A DNA stretch of 64,000 bases from CAYQCE01 sp964415885 (GTDB lineage: Bacteria; Zixibacteria; MSB-5A5; JAABVY01; JAHJOQ01): contig CAYQCE010000014.1 in the NCBI GenBank assembly GCA_964415885.1, positions 1 through 64,000 of the forward strand. The letters are read 5' to 3'. The notes under the pieces are model-generated. The model was not told the origin of the DNA, did not search any database, and saw nothing but the letters and a program-made list of their open reading frames with translations. This document shows, in pieces, positions 26,125-35,135 of the stretch. Every line of letters starts with the position of its first letter. Positions within the stretch are counted from its first letter, which is position 1. Position numbers and translations under genes: made by a program.

Positions 26125-28770
26125 TCAAAACTCGAAGCCGCACGGCGTCGGCCCGCTCTGAAATACGTATGCGATGAGGTACACGACGTCATCGATGTCC
26201 GTTCCGCCGGAGCAGTTGCAGTCACCGGCCGGGGGAGGTATCGGTTCCGGCCCGCCGGTGAAAACAAACGCTATCAGATAAACGATGTCATCTATGTCAA
26301 TAGCGCCTGAACTGTTGACGTCCCCGGATTCGACGAAGAAGTCGAAGATCGGAATGAAGTCGATCCTGAGTGAATCTGCCGGTATGTGCTCGATCGGGTT
26401 CGAGAGATCACAGTGATTGACCATCCTGCAGCCATCATCAAGGCTTATCCCAACGAGAGCGCTCTGCTCGAGTCCCGAGTTGCCGACGTTAAGGTACTGG
26501 AACGTAATTCTGTTGTCGGAAGTCAGGATGACCTCGAATGTGATGAGCGAATCACCCTCCGAGTCAAAACTCGATATTTCGCTGTATTCGATCACGATAC
26601 TGTCGCCCGTCGGTGCGCTGTAGTAATAGATGTCACCGTGGCCGTTGCCGGTCTCATCCAGAGTCAGGTCATTCCAGAACGGTACAAGCAGTGCGGGTAT
26701 GCCGGGTCTGGGTAGCGGCATCTCATTGAAGTACCCATCATAGTCGATCGCATCCGATACGAAAGACAGGGCGCCGTTGACCCCGACATAGATGTGTTCG
26801 AAGAAGCTGTTGTAGAAATTAAAAATGAAATCGAGTGGTATCTGGTTCGAGGTGCCGTCGTCGAGATACCCGACCGGACGCTCGTGGTTGTGGAATGCGC
26901 TGTCTGGTAGTCGTGTTCCGATTTCGGTGATGTCCACCCATGAGAATTCAATTTCACCGGATTGATCACTTCTTAGAACCTGATAGCTCGAGTCGTTACA
27001 CTTAACGGTGAAGAAGACGGGGACTCGAAGAGAGGTCCAGTCGCCGTGACTGACCTTGATCAGCCCTTTGTGCGTGTCGGTTGTGTCGGTGATGAATCCG
27101 CTCAGCATTTCGACTGTGACTGTGCTCGAATCGCCTGCGGGAATCGTACCAGACAGCGGGGAGACTTCGAGCCAGCCCGAATACGGGCTGCCCCCGAGAT
27201 CGTCATCAATCGTAATCGTAAACGTAACGGCGTTAGATGTATCGCGGTTTATCAGGCTGATGTTCCGTGCTGTGTCTTCGCCGTGCAACACTGTGTCAAT
27301 AACTGCGAGCGGATTGCTCGTGAGTCCGGCGGATGGCAGAAAGTCGAGGGCGCTTGTGAGGTCAGGTCTCGGGCCGATCCACTCATCGGGATTGCTTTGC
27401 GGCGTACCGGTGTTTGCCAGAAGGACCCGCACAGCCTCTGCGGTCATCGTAGCGCCATGCATTGATCTAAATACTCCCTGCAACGCCGCTACGGCACCGA
27501 CTATTATCGGAGCCGCCGCCGAGGTTCCGCCAAACGCCTCTGTATAATATTGATTCGTGTCGCCATCGCCGTTGAAAATCGAGCCGTAGCCGGTCGTATA
27601 GACGCTCTTGCCCCAGCCCTGCAGGTCCACGCGAGAGCCGTAGTTGGAGAAATATAGGCGCGATCTGTCCGGACCGTACTGTCCGTTTGGAGGAGCTCCT
27701 GCGCCCACGAGTATCGCGCGCGAGTCACGGAACGACCGATCAAATCGACTCTCATATATCGGATCATCGAGATCCTCCCAGCCGTTTCCCGCGACAGCGA
27801 CGACTATTATGCCCCTTGCGGACGCCATCTGAACGGCATCGAAATTCGCATCGAAATATTCGACCGGCACATAGCCCTTCTTGTCAAACGTTGGCACGAA
27901 GTCGTAGCGCGGACCGGGTGTATGGAGTTCGAGAAGCATAATGTCGCCGGGGTCGAGATTCGCCGCTGCTATATCCACAGCTTCGGCGATACCCATGTTG
28001 CCAACCGAGATATAGTCGATTTCGGCGTCGTATGCGATCCCGGTGACGCCGTACTCATTCGAGTCGGCGGCTATAATGCCGGTTACTGCAGTACCATGCT
28101 GAATCCAATCGTTAATCCCCACCGGTATGCCGGCCAGTATTGAGCCAACGTTGTCGGCGAAGTCCTCGTGGTCCGGGTTCCAGTCACCCTCGATGTCGAT
28201 GATGTTCACACCGACACCGGTGCCACCCGCAACTTTCCATATCGAATCGGCACCGATGCCCTCCGGAGGCGAGAAGAGATAGCCCTGGGAGGCCATGTAA
28301 TCCGGTGTCGGCGGCGGTATGTCGCCGGCCGGTTCCGGTTCTGGTTCGGCGTAGCAATACTCAACGTATGGCAGATCGAAATACTCGTGCACGATCTGTT
28401 CAGCTTCGCGACGACCGCTGACCTCGATCTTGAAGTAAGAGTTCTTGTTCTGAACTCTTCTTAGTCCGGTCGGCTTCAATGTTTCATACTCCTGATCGAG
28501 AATCGATTCGGTTCTTGCGAAGAGCGGTTTGATTTGGCGCGATTTTTGGTGGTGATTTATACGAGACAGATCGACTCCGGTGAGGCTCGTCAGGGAATCG
28601 TTGCGCAAACGTACCTTTGCGTCATCCCGGAACTTGATAACGACCCGATCGACTATCATGTTCTGAGACAGGGAGACTCCTTCTGACTTCGAATCAGACG
28701 CGGCGAGAATTGCAGAGCTTGCTAACAGGCAAGCGATGGCAACCAGTATGAGGTTTTGGTGTTTGGGCAT
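26125..28770 (-). CDS. Secreted subtilase (S8) with nidogen-like and dockerin domains
   Basis: 881 residues. Signal peptide up to about residue 24, then a propeptide. The protease domain has a proposed triad of Asp192 (NIIDIEGDWNPDHEDF), His225 (QHGTAVTGIIA) and Ser417 (GGTSAAAPI), with Asn329 for the oxyanion hole. The Asp motif is DIEGxW rather than the usual DTG, as in a subset of S8 proteases. Beta domains follow. One near 640-790 (IYVGVNGALSFVS, VPFWNDL) resembles the nidogen extracellular domain. The C-terminus is a dockerin pair (SGAIDIDDIVYLIAFVF, then CSGGTDIDDVVYLIAYVF). Likely cell-surface or extracellular. Confidence 0.87.
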   Translation of the reverse strand: MPKHQNLILVAIACLLASSAILAASDSKSEGVSLSQNMIVDRVVIKFRDDAKVRLRNDSLTSLTGVDLSRINHHQKSRQIKPLFARTESILDQEYETLKPTGLRRVQNKNSYFKIEVSGRREAEQIVHEYFDLPYVEYCYAEPEPEPAGDIPPPTPDYMASQGYLFSPPEGIGADSIWKVAGGTGVGVNIIDIEGDWNPDHEDFADNVGSILAGIPVGINDWIQHGTAVTGIIAADSNEYGVTGIAYDAEIDYISVGNMGIAEAVDIAAANLDPGDIMLLELHTPGPRYDFVPTFDKKGYVPVEYFDANFDAVQMASARGIIVVAVAGNGWEDLDDPIYESRFDRSFRDSRAILVGAGAPPNGQYGPDRSRLYFSNYGSRVDLQGWGKSVYTTGYGSIFNGDGDTNQYYTEAFGGTSAAAPIIVGAVAALQGVFRSMHGATMTAEAVRVLLANTGTPQSNPDEWIGPRPDLTSALDFLPSAGLTSNPLAVIDTVLHGEDTARNISLINRDTSNAVTFTITIDDDLGGSPYSGWLEVSPLSGTIPAGDSSTVTVEMLSGFITDTTDTHKGLIKVSHGDWTSLRVPVFFTVKCNDSSYQVLRSDQSGEIEFSWVDITEIGTRLPDSAFHNHERPVGYLDDGTSNQIPLDFIFNFYNSFFEHIYVGVNGALSFVSDAIDYDGYFNEMPLPRPGIPALLVPFWNDLTLDETGNGHGDIYYYSAPTGDSIVIEYSEISSFDSEGDSLITFEVILTSDNRITFQYLNVGNSGLEQSALVGISLDDGCRMVNHCDLSNPIEHIPADSLRIDFIPIFDFFVESGDVNSSGAIDIDDIVYLIAFVFTGGPEPIPPPAGDCNCSGGTDIDDVVYLIAYVFQSGPTPCGFEF

Positions 28771-28817
28771 ATTGACTCACTGTCTCGTCAGGAAAGAATA
28801 CGTAGACTATTCACCTG

Positions 28818-28845
28818 ATGATAATACAATTATCGGAATCGTCAA
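28818..28845 (-). promoter_or_regulatory. Promoter of the subtilase gene
   Basis: On the minus strand: TTGACG (28845-28840), 16 bases, TATCAT (28823-28818). It lies in the gap after purF, so the protease can be transcribed on its own. Confidence 0.55.
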
Positions 28846-28853
28846 CGTGCTAA

Positions 28854-30236
28854 TTAGCCGAGCTTTAGTTTGTCGCGGTTGTTTTCGATTGGGGTCGGGT
28901 ATTTTCCTGAGAAGCAGGCAACGCAGAAATCATCATTTGGAATCGAGGTCACCGCCAGCATTCCCTCCAGCGAGAGATAACCGAGTGTGTCGGCTCCGAG
29001 ACGGCGCCGTATCTGCTCGATCGACAGCTGAGAGCCGATAAGCTCCCGTTTCGTCGGCATGTCTATTCCGTAGTAGCATGGACTTATGATAGGCGGTGAG
29101 GATATTCGCATATGGACTTCCCTGGCGCCGGCATCGCGGAGGAGCTTCACGAGTTTGCGTGAGGTAGTGCCGCGCACGATAGAATCATCCACGACCACTA
29201 CACGCATACCCTGCAGGACGCCCTTCACAGGGTTGAACTTGATTTTTACATCGAGGTCCCGGATCTTCTGTTCAGGGTCGATGAATGTCCTGCCGATGTA
29301 GTGATTCCGGATCAGCCCGATTTCCATTCGAAGCCCGGAGGCTTCCGAGTAGCCCAATGCTGCCGTGTTTGAAGAGTCGGGCACGGAAATCACGAAATCC
29401 GCGTCCGCCGGGTGCTCTTTGGCAAGCTGACGTCCAAGCCTGCGGCGGATCTTGTCCACGTTCTGTCCGAATATCATCGAATCGGGCCGCGAGAAGTAAA
29501 CATACTCGAAGATGCAGAACGACTGGTTCTTGAGATGCTGAATTGTCTCCGTGTGGAGTCCATCCGCGTTAATCTCGAGCACCTCGCCCGGGTCGATATC
29601 CCGAACATACTTCGCACCGATGATATCGAATGCGCAGGTCTCCGATGCCACGACCCACGATTTCCCGCGGCGTCCCAGCGCAAGCGGCCTGAATCCTCTC
29701 GGATCTCGCGCAGCGATTACACCCTCGTTGGTGAGGAAGACCAGGCTGTACGCGCCCTGAACTCGTCGAAGTGACGTGGCGATCTTCTTGCGCATAGTCT
29801 TGGCCCGCGACCGCGCGATCATATGGAGTATGATCTCTGAGTCGGACGTAGTCTGAAAGATTGCGCCCGAACCCTCGAGCTGACGCTTCAGCTCGAACGC
29901 ATTGGTGATATTGCCGTTATGAGATATCGCCAGAGACTGATTGCGAAAATGAGTATAGAGGGGCTGTACGTTGTTCATCGTCGATGAGCCGGTCGTCGAA
30001 TAACGATTGTGCCCGACCGCGAAATTGCCCTTCAATTTCTTGAGATTTTCCTCAGATGCGAATACGGCGCTGACCTCGCCCATACCCCTGTGGATATTGA
30101 TCGTTCCGCGATCACTCGCGACTATTCCGGCGGATTCCTGGCCTCTGTGCTGTAGTGAATAGAGACCGAAGTAGGTCAGCTCTGCGGCTTTTTTCGCGCC
30201 GAAAATTCCAAACACTGCGCATTTATCGTGAAGCAT
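28854..30236 (-). CDS. purF: Amidophosphoribosyltransferase
   Basis: 460 residues. Committed step of purine synthesis: PRPP plus glutamine gives phosphoribosylamine. The Ntn glutaminase nucleophile is Cys6 (DKCAVFGIFG), so a five-residue propeptide would be removed. Cysteines in NQSFCIF, ISPCYYG and FCVACFSGKYP match the four ligands of the Bacillus-type 4Fe-4S form. VVDDSIVRGTTSRKLV is the PRPP-binding loop. No other pur gene is adjacent. Confidence 0.96.
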   Translation of the reverse strand: MLHDKCAVFGIFGAKKAAELTYFGLYSLQHRGQESAGIVASDRGTINIHRGMGEVSAVFASEENLKKLKGNFAVGHNRYSTTGSSTMNNVQPLYTHFRNQSLAISHNGNITNAFELKRQLEGSGAIFQTTSDSEIILHMIARSRAKTMRKKIATSLRRVQGAYSLVFLTNEGVIAARDPRGFRPLALGRRGKSWVVASETCAFDIIGAKYVRDIDPGEVLEINADGLHTETIQHLKNQSFCIFEYVYFSRPDSMIFGQNVDKIRRRLGRQLAKEHPADADFVISVPDSSNTAALGYSEASGLRMEIGLIRNHYIGRTFIDPEQKIRDLDVKIKFNPVKGVLQGMRVVVVDDSIVRGTTSRKLVKLLRDAGAREVHMRISSPPIISPCYYGIDMPTKRELIGSQLSIEQIRRRLGADTLGYLSLEGMLAVTSIPNDDFCVACFSGKYPTPIENNRDKLKLG

Positions 30237-30594
30237 CGAGCTGCCCTTCCCGATTCAGAAAACTCTCAATTTACACCCGACTGCGGTCAAGTCAAGCGAA
30301 TTGTTGATTCTCGTTGTTGACTCTCATAACTGCCGGCAAAACGTACAATCCGAAGTCCGAAAATGCATGATATGTGAATTGAGTTTCAGGTTCAGCGAGA
30401 GCGGGAAAAGGTCGACTTCGACGCGAGCATTCCGTACAAACAGCTTGCGCATTCGCGCCTCCTGAGTACATATTAGCCAAGAGACTTATACACCGCTGGT
30501 TAGCGTGCTGTTCAGAGTTTGAACAGCGAAAGGAGGCCGCCAACGGTGGCGTACTCACTTTTGAGTTCTCATCGATTGTGATCCGGCACACGGA
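30237..30594. other. Intergenic region between purF and the GAF/H-box gene
   Basis: Contains the purF promoter near 30268-30295. The remainder shows no convincing gene; the minus-strand frame at 30292-30621 has no family features. A GAAAGGAGG stretch at ~30528-30536 is too far from the likely downstream start to be its ribosome site. Confidence 0.5.
30268..30295 (-). promoter_or_regulatory. Promoter of purF
   Basis: Minus strand: TTGACT (30295-30290), 16 bases, TAAATT (30273-30268). The -35 area contains TCGCTTGACTTGA, also present before the FAD oxidoreductase gene. Confidence 0.6.
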
Positions 30595-31428
30595 TTGCGC
30601 TTGGAACAGGGCGTGGCACACAGAGACGACATAAACGACAGCGCCGAGCAGTACAGGCGCAAGTACGAAGCGCTGAGACGGATTGCGGTGAAAACCGCCA
30701 AAGATGGCGACTTCGCCTCGGCCTGCCAGTCAGCGCTCGACGACTCTATCGATATTCTTGACATAGAGGCCGCAGCGATCACTCTCCTCGATGCCGAAGG
30801 CGAGACCAGGGGGCACTTCGACTCCGGCAGCGAGGATTTCGTGCCGCTCATGAATGACATGGAAGAGAAACTCATTCTGATGCTTCGGAGCAATTTCGAA
30901 GTCAACAATCTCTTCCTGACATTCAATCGAGATGGCAGGCACAGCCTCTTTTCATATCCGTTGATTGTCGGTGATCAGAATCTCGGAACAATCTCCGGAA
31001 TAACGAGCGGCGAGCGGAATCTTTCCGTCGAAGAGGATTTCATCGAAGCGGTGTCATCCCAGCTCGCTCTGGCATTACGGGATTCTGATGTGAAAGCCAC
31101 TGCGTCGGGCGGGGAGCTCAAAAGAGCCCGGACCGAGGCAATAATTGAAACTGCTGTCACGATCAATCACGAGATAAACAACCCGCTCACAGCCGTGCTC
31201 GGTAATGTTCAGCTCCTTCTCGTCGATCGTGACAAGATCGATCCCGCAGTTCTGCGAAAGCTCGAAGCAATCGAATCCGCAGCGTTACGGATCAAAGACG
31301 TAACCGGCAGGCTGATGAAGACAGTCGAGCCATCGGTTACCGAGTATGTTAGCGGGATCAAGATGGTGGATATCAATAAGACATCACCTGAGAACAAAAA
31401 GCCTGACGAATCCGAAGAGTCAGAATAA
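30595..31428 (+). CDS. GAF-like domain protein with kinase H-box but no ATPase domain
   Basis: Up to 277 residues. TTG 30595 is the widest start; TTG 30601 or GTG 30613 is also possible and none has a clear ribosome site. Residues ~20-165 look like a GAF-type sensor domain. From ~180 the sequence ETAVTINHEINNPLTAVLGN is a histidine-kinase dimerisation/phosphoacceptor helix with its H-E-x-N-N-P motif, followed by a second helix to ~240. The chain ends after a charged tail without any HATPase domain. It may receive phosphate from another kinase or tune one by mixed dimers (inference). Confidence 0.7.
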   Translation: MRLEQGVAHRDDINDSAEQYRRKYEALRRIAVKTAKDGDFASACQSALDDSIDILDIEAAAITLLDAEGETRGHFDSGSEDFVPLMNDMEEKLILMLRSNFEVNNLFLTFNRDGRHSLFSYPLIVGDQNLGTISGITSGERNLSVEEDFIEAVSSQLALALRDSDVKATASGGELKRARTEAIIETAVTINHEINNPLTAVLGNVQLLLVDRDKIDPAVLRKLEAIESAALRIKDVTGRLMKTVEPSVTEYVSGIKMVDINKTSPENKKPDESEESE

Positions 31429-31445
31429 CCAGCCCCCACGCCAAC

Positions 31446-32594
31446 CTAAATCACCACGGTCTCCTTGACGACTTTCTTTTCCTTGAATCTCTCAATCGAG
31501 AGCGGACTGAGATCTATGCTCGGCTTGCCATCGACAATCAGTTCCGCTATTAGCAGCCCCACAGCCGGGCCGTGCATGAAGCCGTGCCCCGAGAATCCGC
31601 CTGCAACGATAAGGTTGTTAACGTCGGGAACGTGTCCGAGAATGGCGTGGTGATCCGGAGTGACGGCGTACAGACCCGCCCAGCTCGACGCTATGCCTGC
31701 GTCTTCGAGCGGAGGGATGCGGTCCATCGCCTTCATTATGATCTCATCGGTGTAATCCGGGTCGAGAGATTCATCGAATCCCGGCGGTGTGTTCGGATCG
31801 GCCCACCCCAGAAGCAGTCCGCCAGATTCGCGGTGGAAATAGAGTCCGGATGAGACGTCGACTACCATCGGGAAAGTGGGCTGCAACCATGAGAGGGGAG
31901 AGGTCGTACTTATCTGGCGCCTTACCGGCTCGACGGGTAGCTCTATGCCTGCGAGTTTTGCGACCTCCGCAATGTGCGGGCCTGCGGCATCGATAAGGAG
32001 ATCGCATTCAATATCGCCCTTGTTAGTGGAGACGCTCTTCACATTCCCGGATTCTACGTTGATACCGGTCACTTCGTTTTCGAGCTCAATCTCAACTCCG
32101 AGCTTTTTTGCCGCATTGGCGTACCCGTGCGTGAAAACGTGCGGATCCCCGATCCCGTCTTTTCTGCAGAATGTACCGCCGATGATATCGTCGAGCTTCA
32201 CTTTCGGAGCGAGGTCTTGTATCTCCTCGGGGGTGAGCCAGTCGACGGGGACATCATTTTTGCGCTGCAGCTCCATATTCTTCCGAAAGATGTCTTCCTG
32301 TTCATGCGTGGAGACGAGAAAAAGATATCCACACTGATCGAAAATGCCCTCCTCGCCGGTTTCCTCTTCGAATTTCTCGAGAAGATTTTCGGCCATCAGC
32401 GATATCTTGACATTTATTTCGGACGAGAACTGCGCACGGATTCCCCCGGCGCACTTCGCGGTTGCTCCCGCACCAATGAACTTGTCTTTCTCGAGAATCA
32501 CGACATCTTTCTTGCCCTTCTTCGCAAGGTAGAATGCGATTGCGGAGCCAATGATGCCTCCCCCTATGATGACTATTTCCGCTCTATTCTTCAT
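31446..32594 (-). CDS. FAD-dependent oxidoreductase, DAO (sarcosine oxidase beta-like) family
   Basis: 382 residues. N-terminal dinucleotide-binding motif EIVIIGGGIIGSAIAFYLAK and acidic end of strand two (VVILEKD). GAGATAKCAGGIRAQFS resembles the sarcosine oxidase beta / HcnC / proline dehydrogenase beta group. C-terminal VAGGFSGHGFMHGPAVG closes the FAD site. Oxidises a secondary or primary amine of an amino acid; the substrate is not determined. Neighbouring amino-acid symporter gene (divergent) fits a role in amino-acid use. Confidence 0.85.
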   Translation of the reverse strand: MKNRAEIVIIGGGIIGSAIAFYLAKKGKKDVVILEKDKFIGAGATAKCAGGIRAQFSSEINVKISLMAENLLEKFEEETGEEGIFDQCGYLFLVSTHEQEDIFRKNMELQRKNDVPVDWLTPEEIQDLAPKVKLDDIIGGTFCRKDGIGDPHVFTHGYANAAKKLGVEIELENEVTGINVESGNVKSVSTNKGDIECDLLIDAAGPHIAEVAKLAGIELPVEPVRRQISTTSPLSWLQPTFPMVVDVSSGLYFHRESGGLLLGWADPNTPPGFDESLDPDYTDEIIMKAMDRIPPLEDAGIASSWAGLYAVTPDHHAILGHVPDVNNLIVAGGFSGHGFMHGPAVGLLIAELIVDGKPSIDLSPLSIERFKEKKVVKETVVI

Positions 32595-32623
32595 AACCTC
32601 ACCCCATATTCCGATTTGTGCTA

Positions 32624-32651
32624 AATCTACCCAATAGCCCGATCAAGTCAA
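32624..32651 (-). promoter_or_regulatory. Promoter of the FAD oxidoreductase gene
   Basis: Minus strand: TTGACT (32651-32646), 16 bases, TAGATT (32629-32624). Its -35 region shares a 13-base stretch, TCGCTTGACTTGA, with the purF promoter. Confidence 0.6.
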
Positions 32652-32718
32652 GCGATTTCGGATAACGGTGTCTTCGTTAAGCCCTGTCAGCTCACAGGTT
32701 ATACGCCGGATAATGTTG

Positions 32719-32747
32719 TTGAGTTAACGGGGCTTATGTCTTATAAA
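32719..32747 (+). promoter_or_regulatory. Promoter of the symporter gene
   Basis: TTGAGT (32719-32724), 17 bases, TATAAA (32742-32747). ATG 32777 follows after a GAGGAG ribosome site. Confidence 0.5.
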
Positions 32748-32776
32748 GGACTAACCCGACGAGGAGTACGCTGCCG

Positions 32777-33997
32777 ATGAGCTCAGACGCGAACCGCTAT
32801 ATCATAACAGGTATCATTATCGGTATTGTAGCCGGTCTGCTTACCGGCTGGTTCTTCGGCGAGAAGATGCTATGGGCAAGCGTGATCGGCACGATCTTCA
32901 TCAACGCCCTCAAGATGATCGTCGTGCCGCTAATCGTAACGAGTATGATTACCGGAGTCGTCTCTCTCGGCGATGTTCGTCGGTTGGGCAGAACCGGCCT
33001 TAAGACAATCCTGTTTTATATCTGCACAACCGCGATTTCGGTTACGATCGGTATTATCCTCGTAAATATCATCCAGCCGGGCATCATAGACGGGGGAGAG
33101 GCAATCACCGGCGGCGAAGTGGTACGTCCGGGTGAATACAGCATCATCGATGTGATCGTTGGGATGATCCCACCGAACATCTTCGCCGCTATGTCTGAAA
33201 CTCAGGTTTTGCCTCTGATTTTCTTCTCGCTCGTCTTAGGCGGAATACTCACCACGATGGGGGAGAAGGGCAGGATACTTCGCGAATTCTTCGAGTCTGC
33301 CAATGAGGCGATTATGAAGTTCGTGCATATCATCATGCTGTTTGCGCCGTTCGGAGTCTTCGGGCTGATAGCAGGGAAATTCGCGGAGGAGGGAGGTTCG
33401 GCGTTCGGGGACGAGTTGCTCGGCCTCGGGAAGTATTTCCTCACCGTGTTGATGGGGCTGACGATACACGCCATAATCGTTTTGCCCATCATATTGCGCA
33501 TACTCGGCAAGCAGAATCCGCTCAGATATCTGACTAATATGATACAGGCGCTCATTACGGCGTTTTCGACCGCCTCCTCGAGCGCCACTCTGCCGGTTAC
33601 GCTGGAAAGTGTTGAGACGAGGAACAAGGTAAGCCATAAGGCATCGCGTTTCGTGTTGCCGCTCGGAGCGACAATCAATATGGACGGCACTGCGCTCTAT
33701 GAGGCCGTAGCGGCCATATTCATAGCGCAGCTTTACGGGATTGATCTAACACTGGGCCAGCAGGTAGTGATATTCTTCACGGCGAACCTCGCGGCTATCG
33801 GTGCCGCAGGTATACCTCAGGCAGGACTTGTGACGATGGTTATGGTGCTCGAGTCTGTTGGCCTGCCGGTGGAGGGCATTGCCTCGATCCTGGCTGTCGA
33901 CTGGTTCCTCGACAGATTCCGCACCACTGTCAATGTCTGGGGCGATTCGGTTGGAGCTGCTGTTATCGCACAGACGAAAGAGATCCGCGAGGGCTAA
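32777..33997 (+). CDS. Dicarboxylate/amino-acid:cation symporter (DAACS family)
   Basis: 406 residues, about eight helices plus two re-entrant loops. The serine-rich hairpin AFSTASSSATLPVTL and the later LPLGATINMDGTALYEAV motif, which binds cation and substrate, are intact. So is the second hairpin region AIGAAGIPQAGLVTM. Family members take up glutamate, aspartate or C4-dicarboxylates with sodium or protons; the closest substrate is not resolved. Confidence 0.92.
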   Translation: MSSDANRYIITGIIIGIVAGLLTGWFFGEKMLWASVIGTIFINALKMIVVPLIVTSMITGVVSLGDVRRLGRTGLKTILFYICTTAISVTIGIILVNIIQPGIIDGGEAITGGEVVRPGEYSIIDVIVGMIPPNIFAAMSETQVLPLIFFSLVLGGILTTMGEKGRILREFFESANEAIMKFVHIIMLFAPFGVFGLIAGKFAEEGGSAFGDELLGLGKYFLTVLMGLTIHAIIVLPIILRILGKQNPLRYLTNMIQALITAFSTASSSATLPVTLESVETRNKVSHKASRFVLPLGATINMDGTALYEAVAAIFIAQLYGIDLTLGQQVVIFFTANLAAIGAAGIPQAGLVTMVMVLESVGLPVEGIASILAVDWFLDRFRTTVNVWGDSVGAAVIAQTKEIREG

Positions 33998-34016
33998 TAA
34001 ATTGGGCCCGAAACAA

Positions 34017-34043
34017 GGCGCGCTCGATAACTGCGAGCGCGCC
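34017..34043 (+). terminator. Strong stem-loop after the symporter gene
   Basis: GGCGCGCTCG (34017-34026) pairs perfectly with CGAGCGCGCC (34034-34043), seven-base loop. No T-tract follows on either strand, so efficient intrinsic termination is uncertain. A second stem (CTGGCAG/CTGCCAG, 34056-34080) comes right after. Confidence 0.45.
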
Positions 34044-34251
34044 TCCCACAACCCTCTGGCAGTTTTGGCTATTCTGCCAGGGCGATTTCAGATTAGCCCG
34101 AAAGTCCTTTTTAGTGATGATTGCCATGGTGACGCCAGCAAGGCATCCATTACGATCCTATGTACTTGCATCGGCGTTAATTCGAATTCTGACAGCGGGA
34201 TTCGTCGAACTGGTGAAGTTTGATACAGTGCGGGGGGTGAAAAAGCCGTTA

Positions 34252-34304
34252 CGCCAGATCACGCCCGCGAAACGCGGCCGCAGGATCTGGCGTCTTTCGA
34301 CGCC
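34252..34304. repeat. Nested inverted repeats
   Basis: CGCCAGATC (34252-34260) pairs with GATCTGGCG (34284-34292). Within the loop CCGCG and CGCGG form a three-base-loop hairpin (34265-34277). GGCGTC and GACGCC (34289-34304) can form a competing hairpin, since they share bases with the outer stem. Confidence 0.5.
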
Positions 34305-34409
34305 CAGTGCTTATGCGGCCAATCGTCAGGTCACACCCGCCTTCGGCGTACACGACCTTACAGCCCCCTCCAAACTCCTTTTTCAACAAGCTCCATGGAG
34401 TGGGGGCAA

Positions 34410-34439
34410 ACGGAAAAGCCGGGATCAGATGATCCCGGC
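34410..34439 (-). terminator. Intrinsic terminator of the winged-helix gene
   Basis: On the minus strand GCCGGGATC, ATCT loop, GATCCCGGC, then TTTTCCGTTT. It lies 27 bases beyond the stop of the 34466-34666 gene. Confidence 0.8.
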
Positions 34440-34465
34440 GACTTAAACCGTTAGGCGGGAAATGC

Positions 34466-34666
34466 CTATCTTTGCAGTTTGACCTTGAAGGTTGTCTTCA
34501 TCGGGTCAAACTGGACCTTGTTTTCTCTGGCGAGCCATCCGAGCGCGAGATGAACGACATCCGTCTTCTCTTTTATGCTCGATGAGAGCTTGCGCGGCGT
34601 CATCTCGCCGTTCTGCTCAAGCTGCATCCAGATATTCCCCGCAACTGATCCAATACGATTCTGCAT
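34466..34666 (-). CDS. Small winged helix-turn-helix protein (DUF2582 type)
   Basis: 66 residues from ATG 34666, which has AAAGGAGT eight bases upstream; an in-frame extension to 34726 is unlikely. The pattern IGSVAGNIWMQLEQNGEMTP, LSSSIKEKTDVVHLALGWLA and RENKVQF matches the small wHTH_37/DUF2582 family seen in Bacteroidetes and related groups. The LALGWLAREN segment is the recognition-helix/wing part. Presumed DNA-binding; the target is unknown. Followed by its own terminator. Confidence 0.8.
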   Translation of the reverse strand: MQNRIGSVAGNIWMQLEQNGEMTPRKLSSSIKEKTDVVHLALGWLARENKVQFDPMKTTFKVKLQR

Positions 34667-35135
34667 ATGTGACTCCTTTTTGCGAGAATCTTCTGTGCTA
34701 TACATCATCCAATCCTGTTTTGCCATACATCCTCAGTCTAATGCTGAATCCTACTTAACTATTTGCGTGGTTTGTTCGTGGAATGTTAGCTCCATGCTAT
34801 AATTATGTATCGACCTCCAGTCGATTAACTTCAGCGATTACGGGCCGCAGGAATTCGCCCCGGCATCAGTTGAACAGCCGACATCAGCAAAACATGAAAC
34901 CGGATGCCAGAGTTCAATTGTTGCCAAAAAGAAGGCGAGGAAGCACAGCCCATGCATCAACGGTTGAAAGTTATGCGCAGACGCCGAAATCGTCAACAAG
35001 AAAATTTGCTCACAGTTTGACCCGTGTGCGAACTTGACACAATCTTCGCAAAATGCGAGAGTCCGCGCCGGCCCAGCATATAATGGGCGCTCAAATGTCC
35101 GATAAAACATGTGAATGCCGGAGGAAAAGAGAAAG
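34667..35135. other. Intergenic region between divergent wHTH and NtrC-family genes
   Basis: No supported gene; the minus-strand frame 34838-35209 overlaps the start of the regulator and lacks family features. A TATAAT lies at 35079-35084, about 50 bases before the regulator start, but no matching -35 box is seen. A TTGACA at 35034 is too far from it. A GGAGG at 35119-35123 is the regulator's ribosome site. Confidence 0.5.

Larger units (their letters stand above)
33998..34465. other. Hairpin-dense non-coding region
   Basis: No credible gene. It holds at least five stem-loops: 34017-34043, 34056-34080, 34252-34292 with an inner CCGCG/CGCGG hairpin, 34289-34304, and the terminator at 34418-34439. 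The middle part (34100-34250) shows nothing recognisable. A structured small RNA is possible but I see no match to a known class. Confidence 0.5.
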
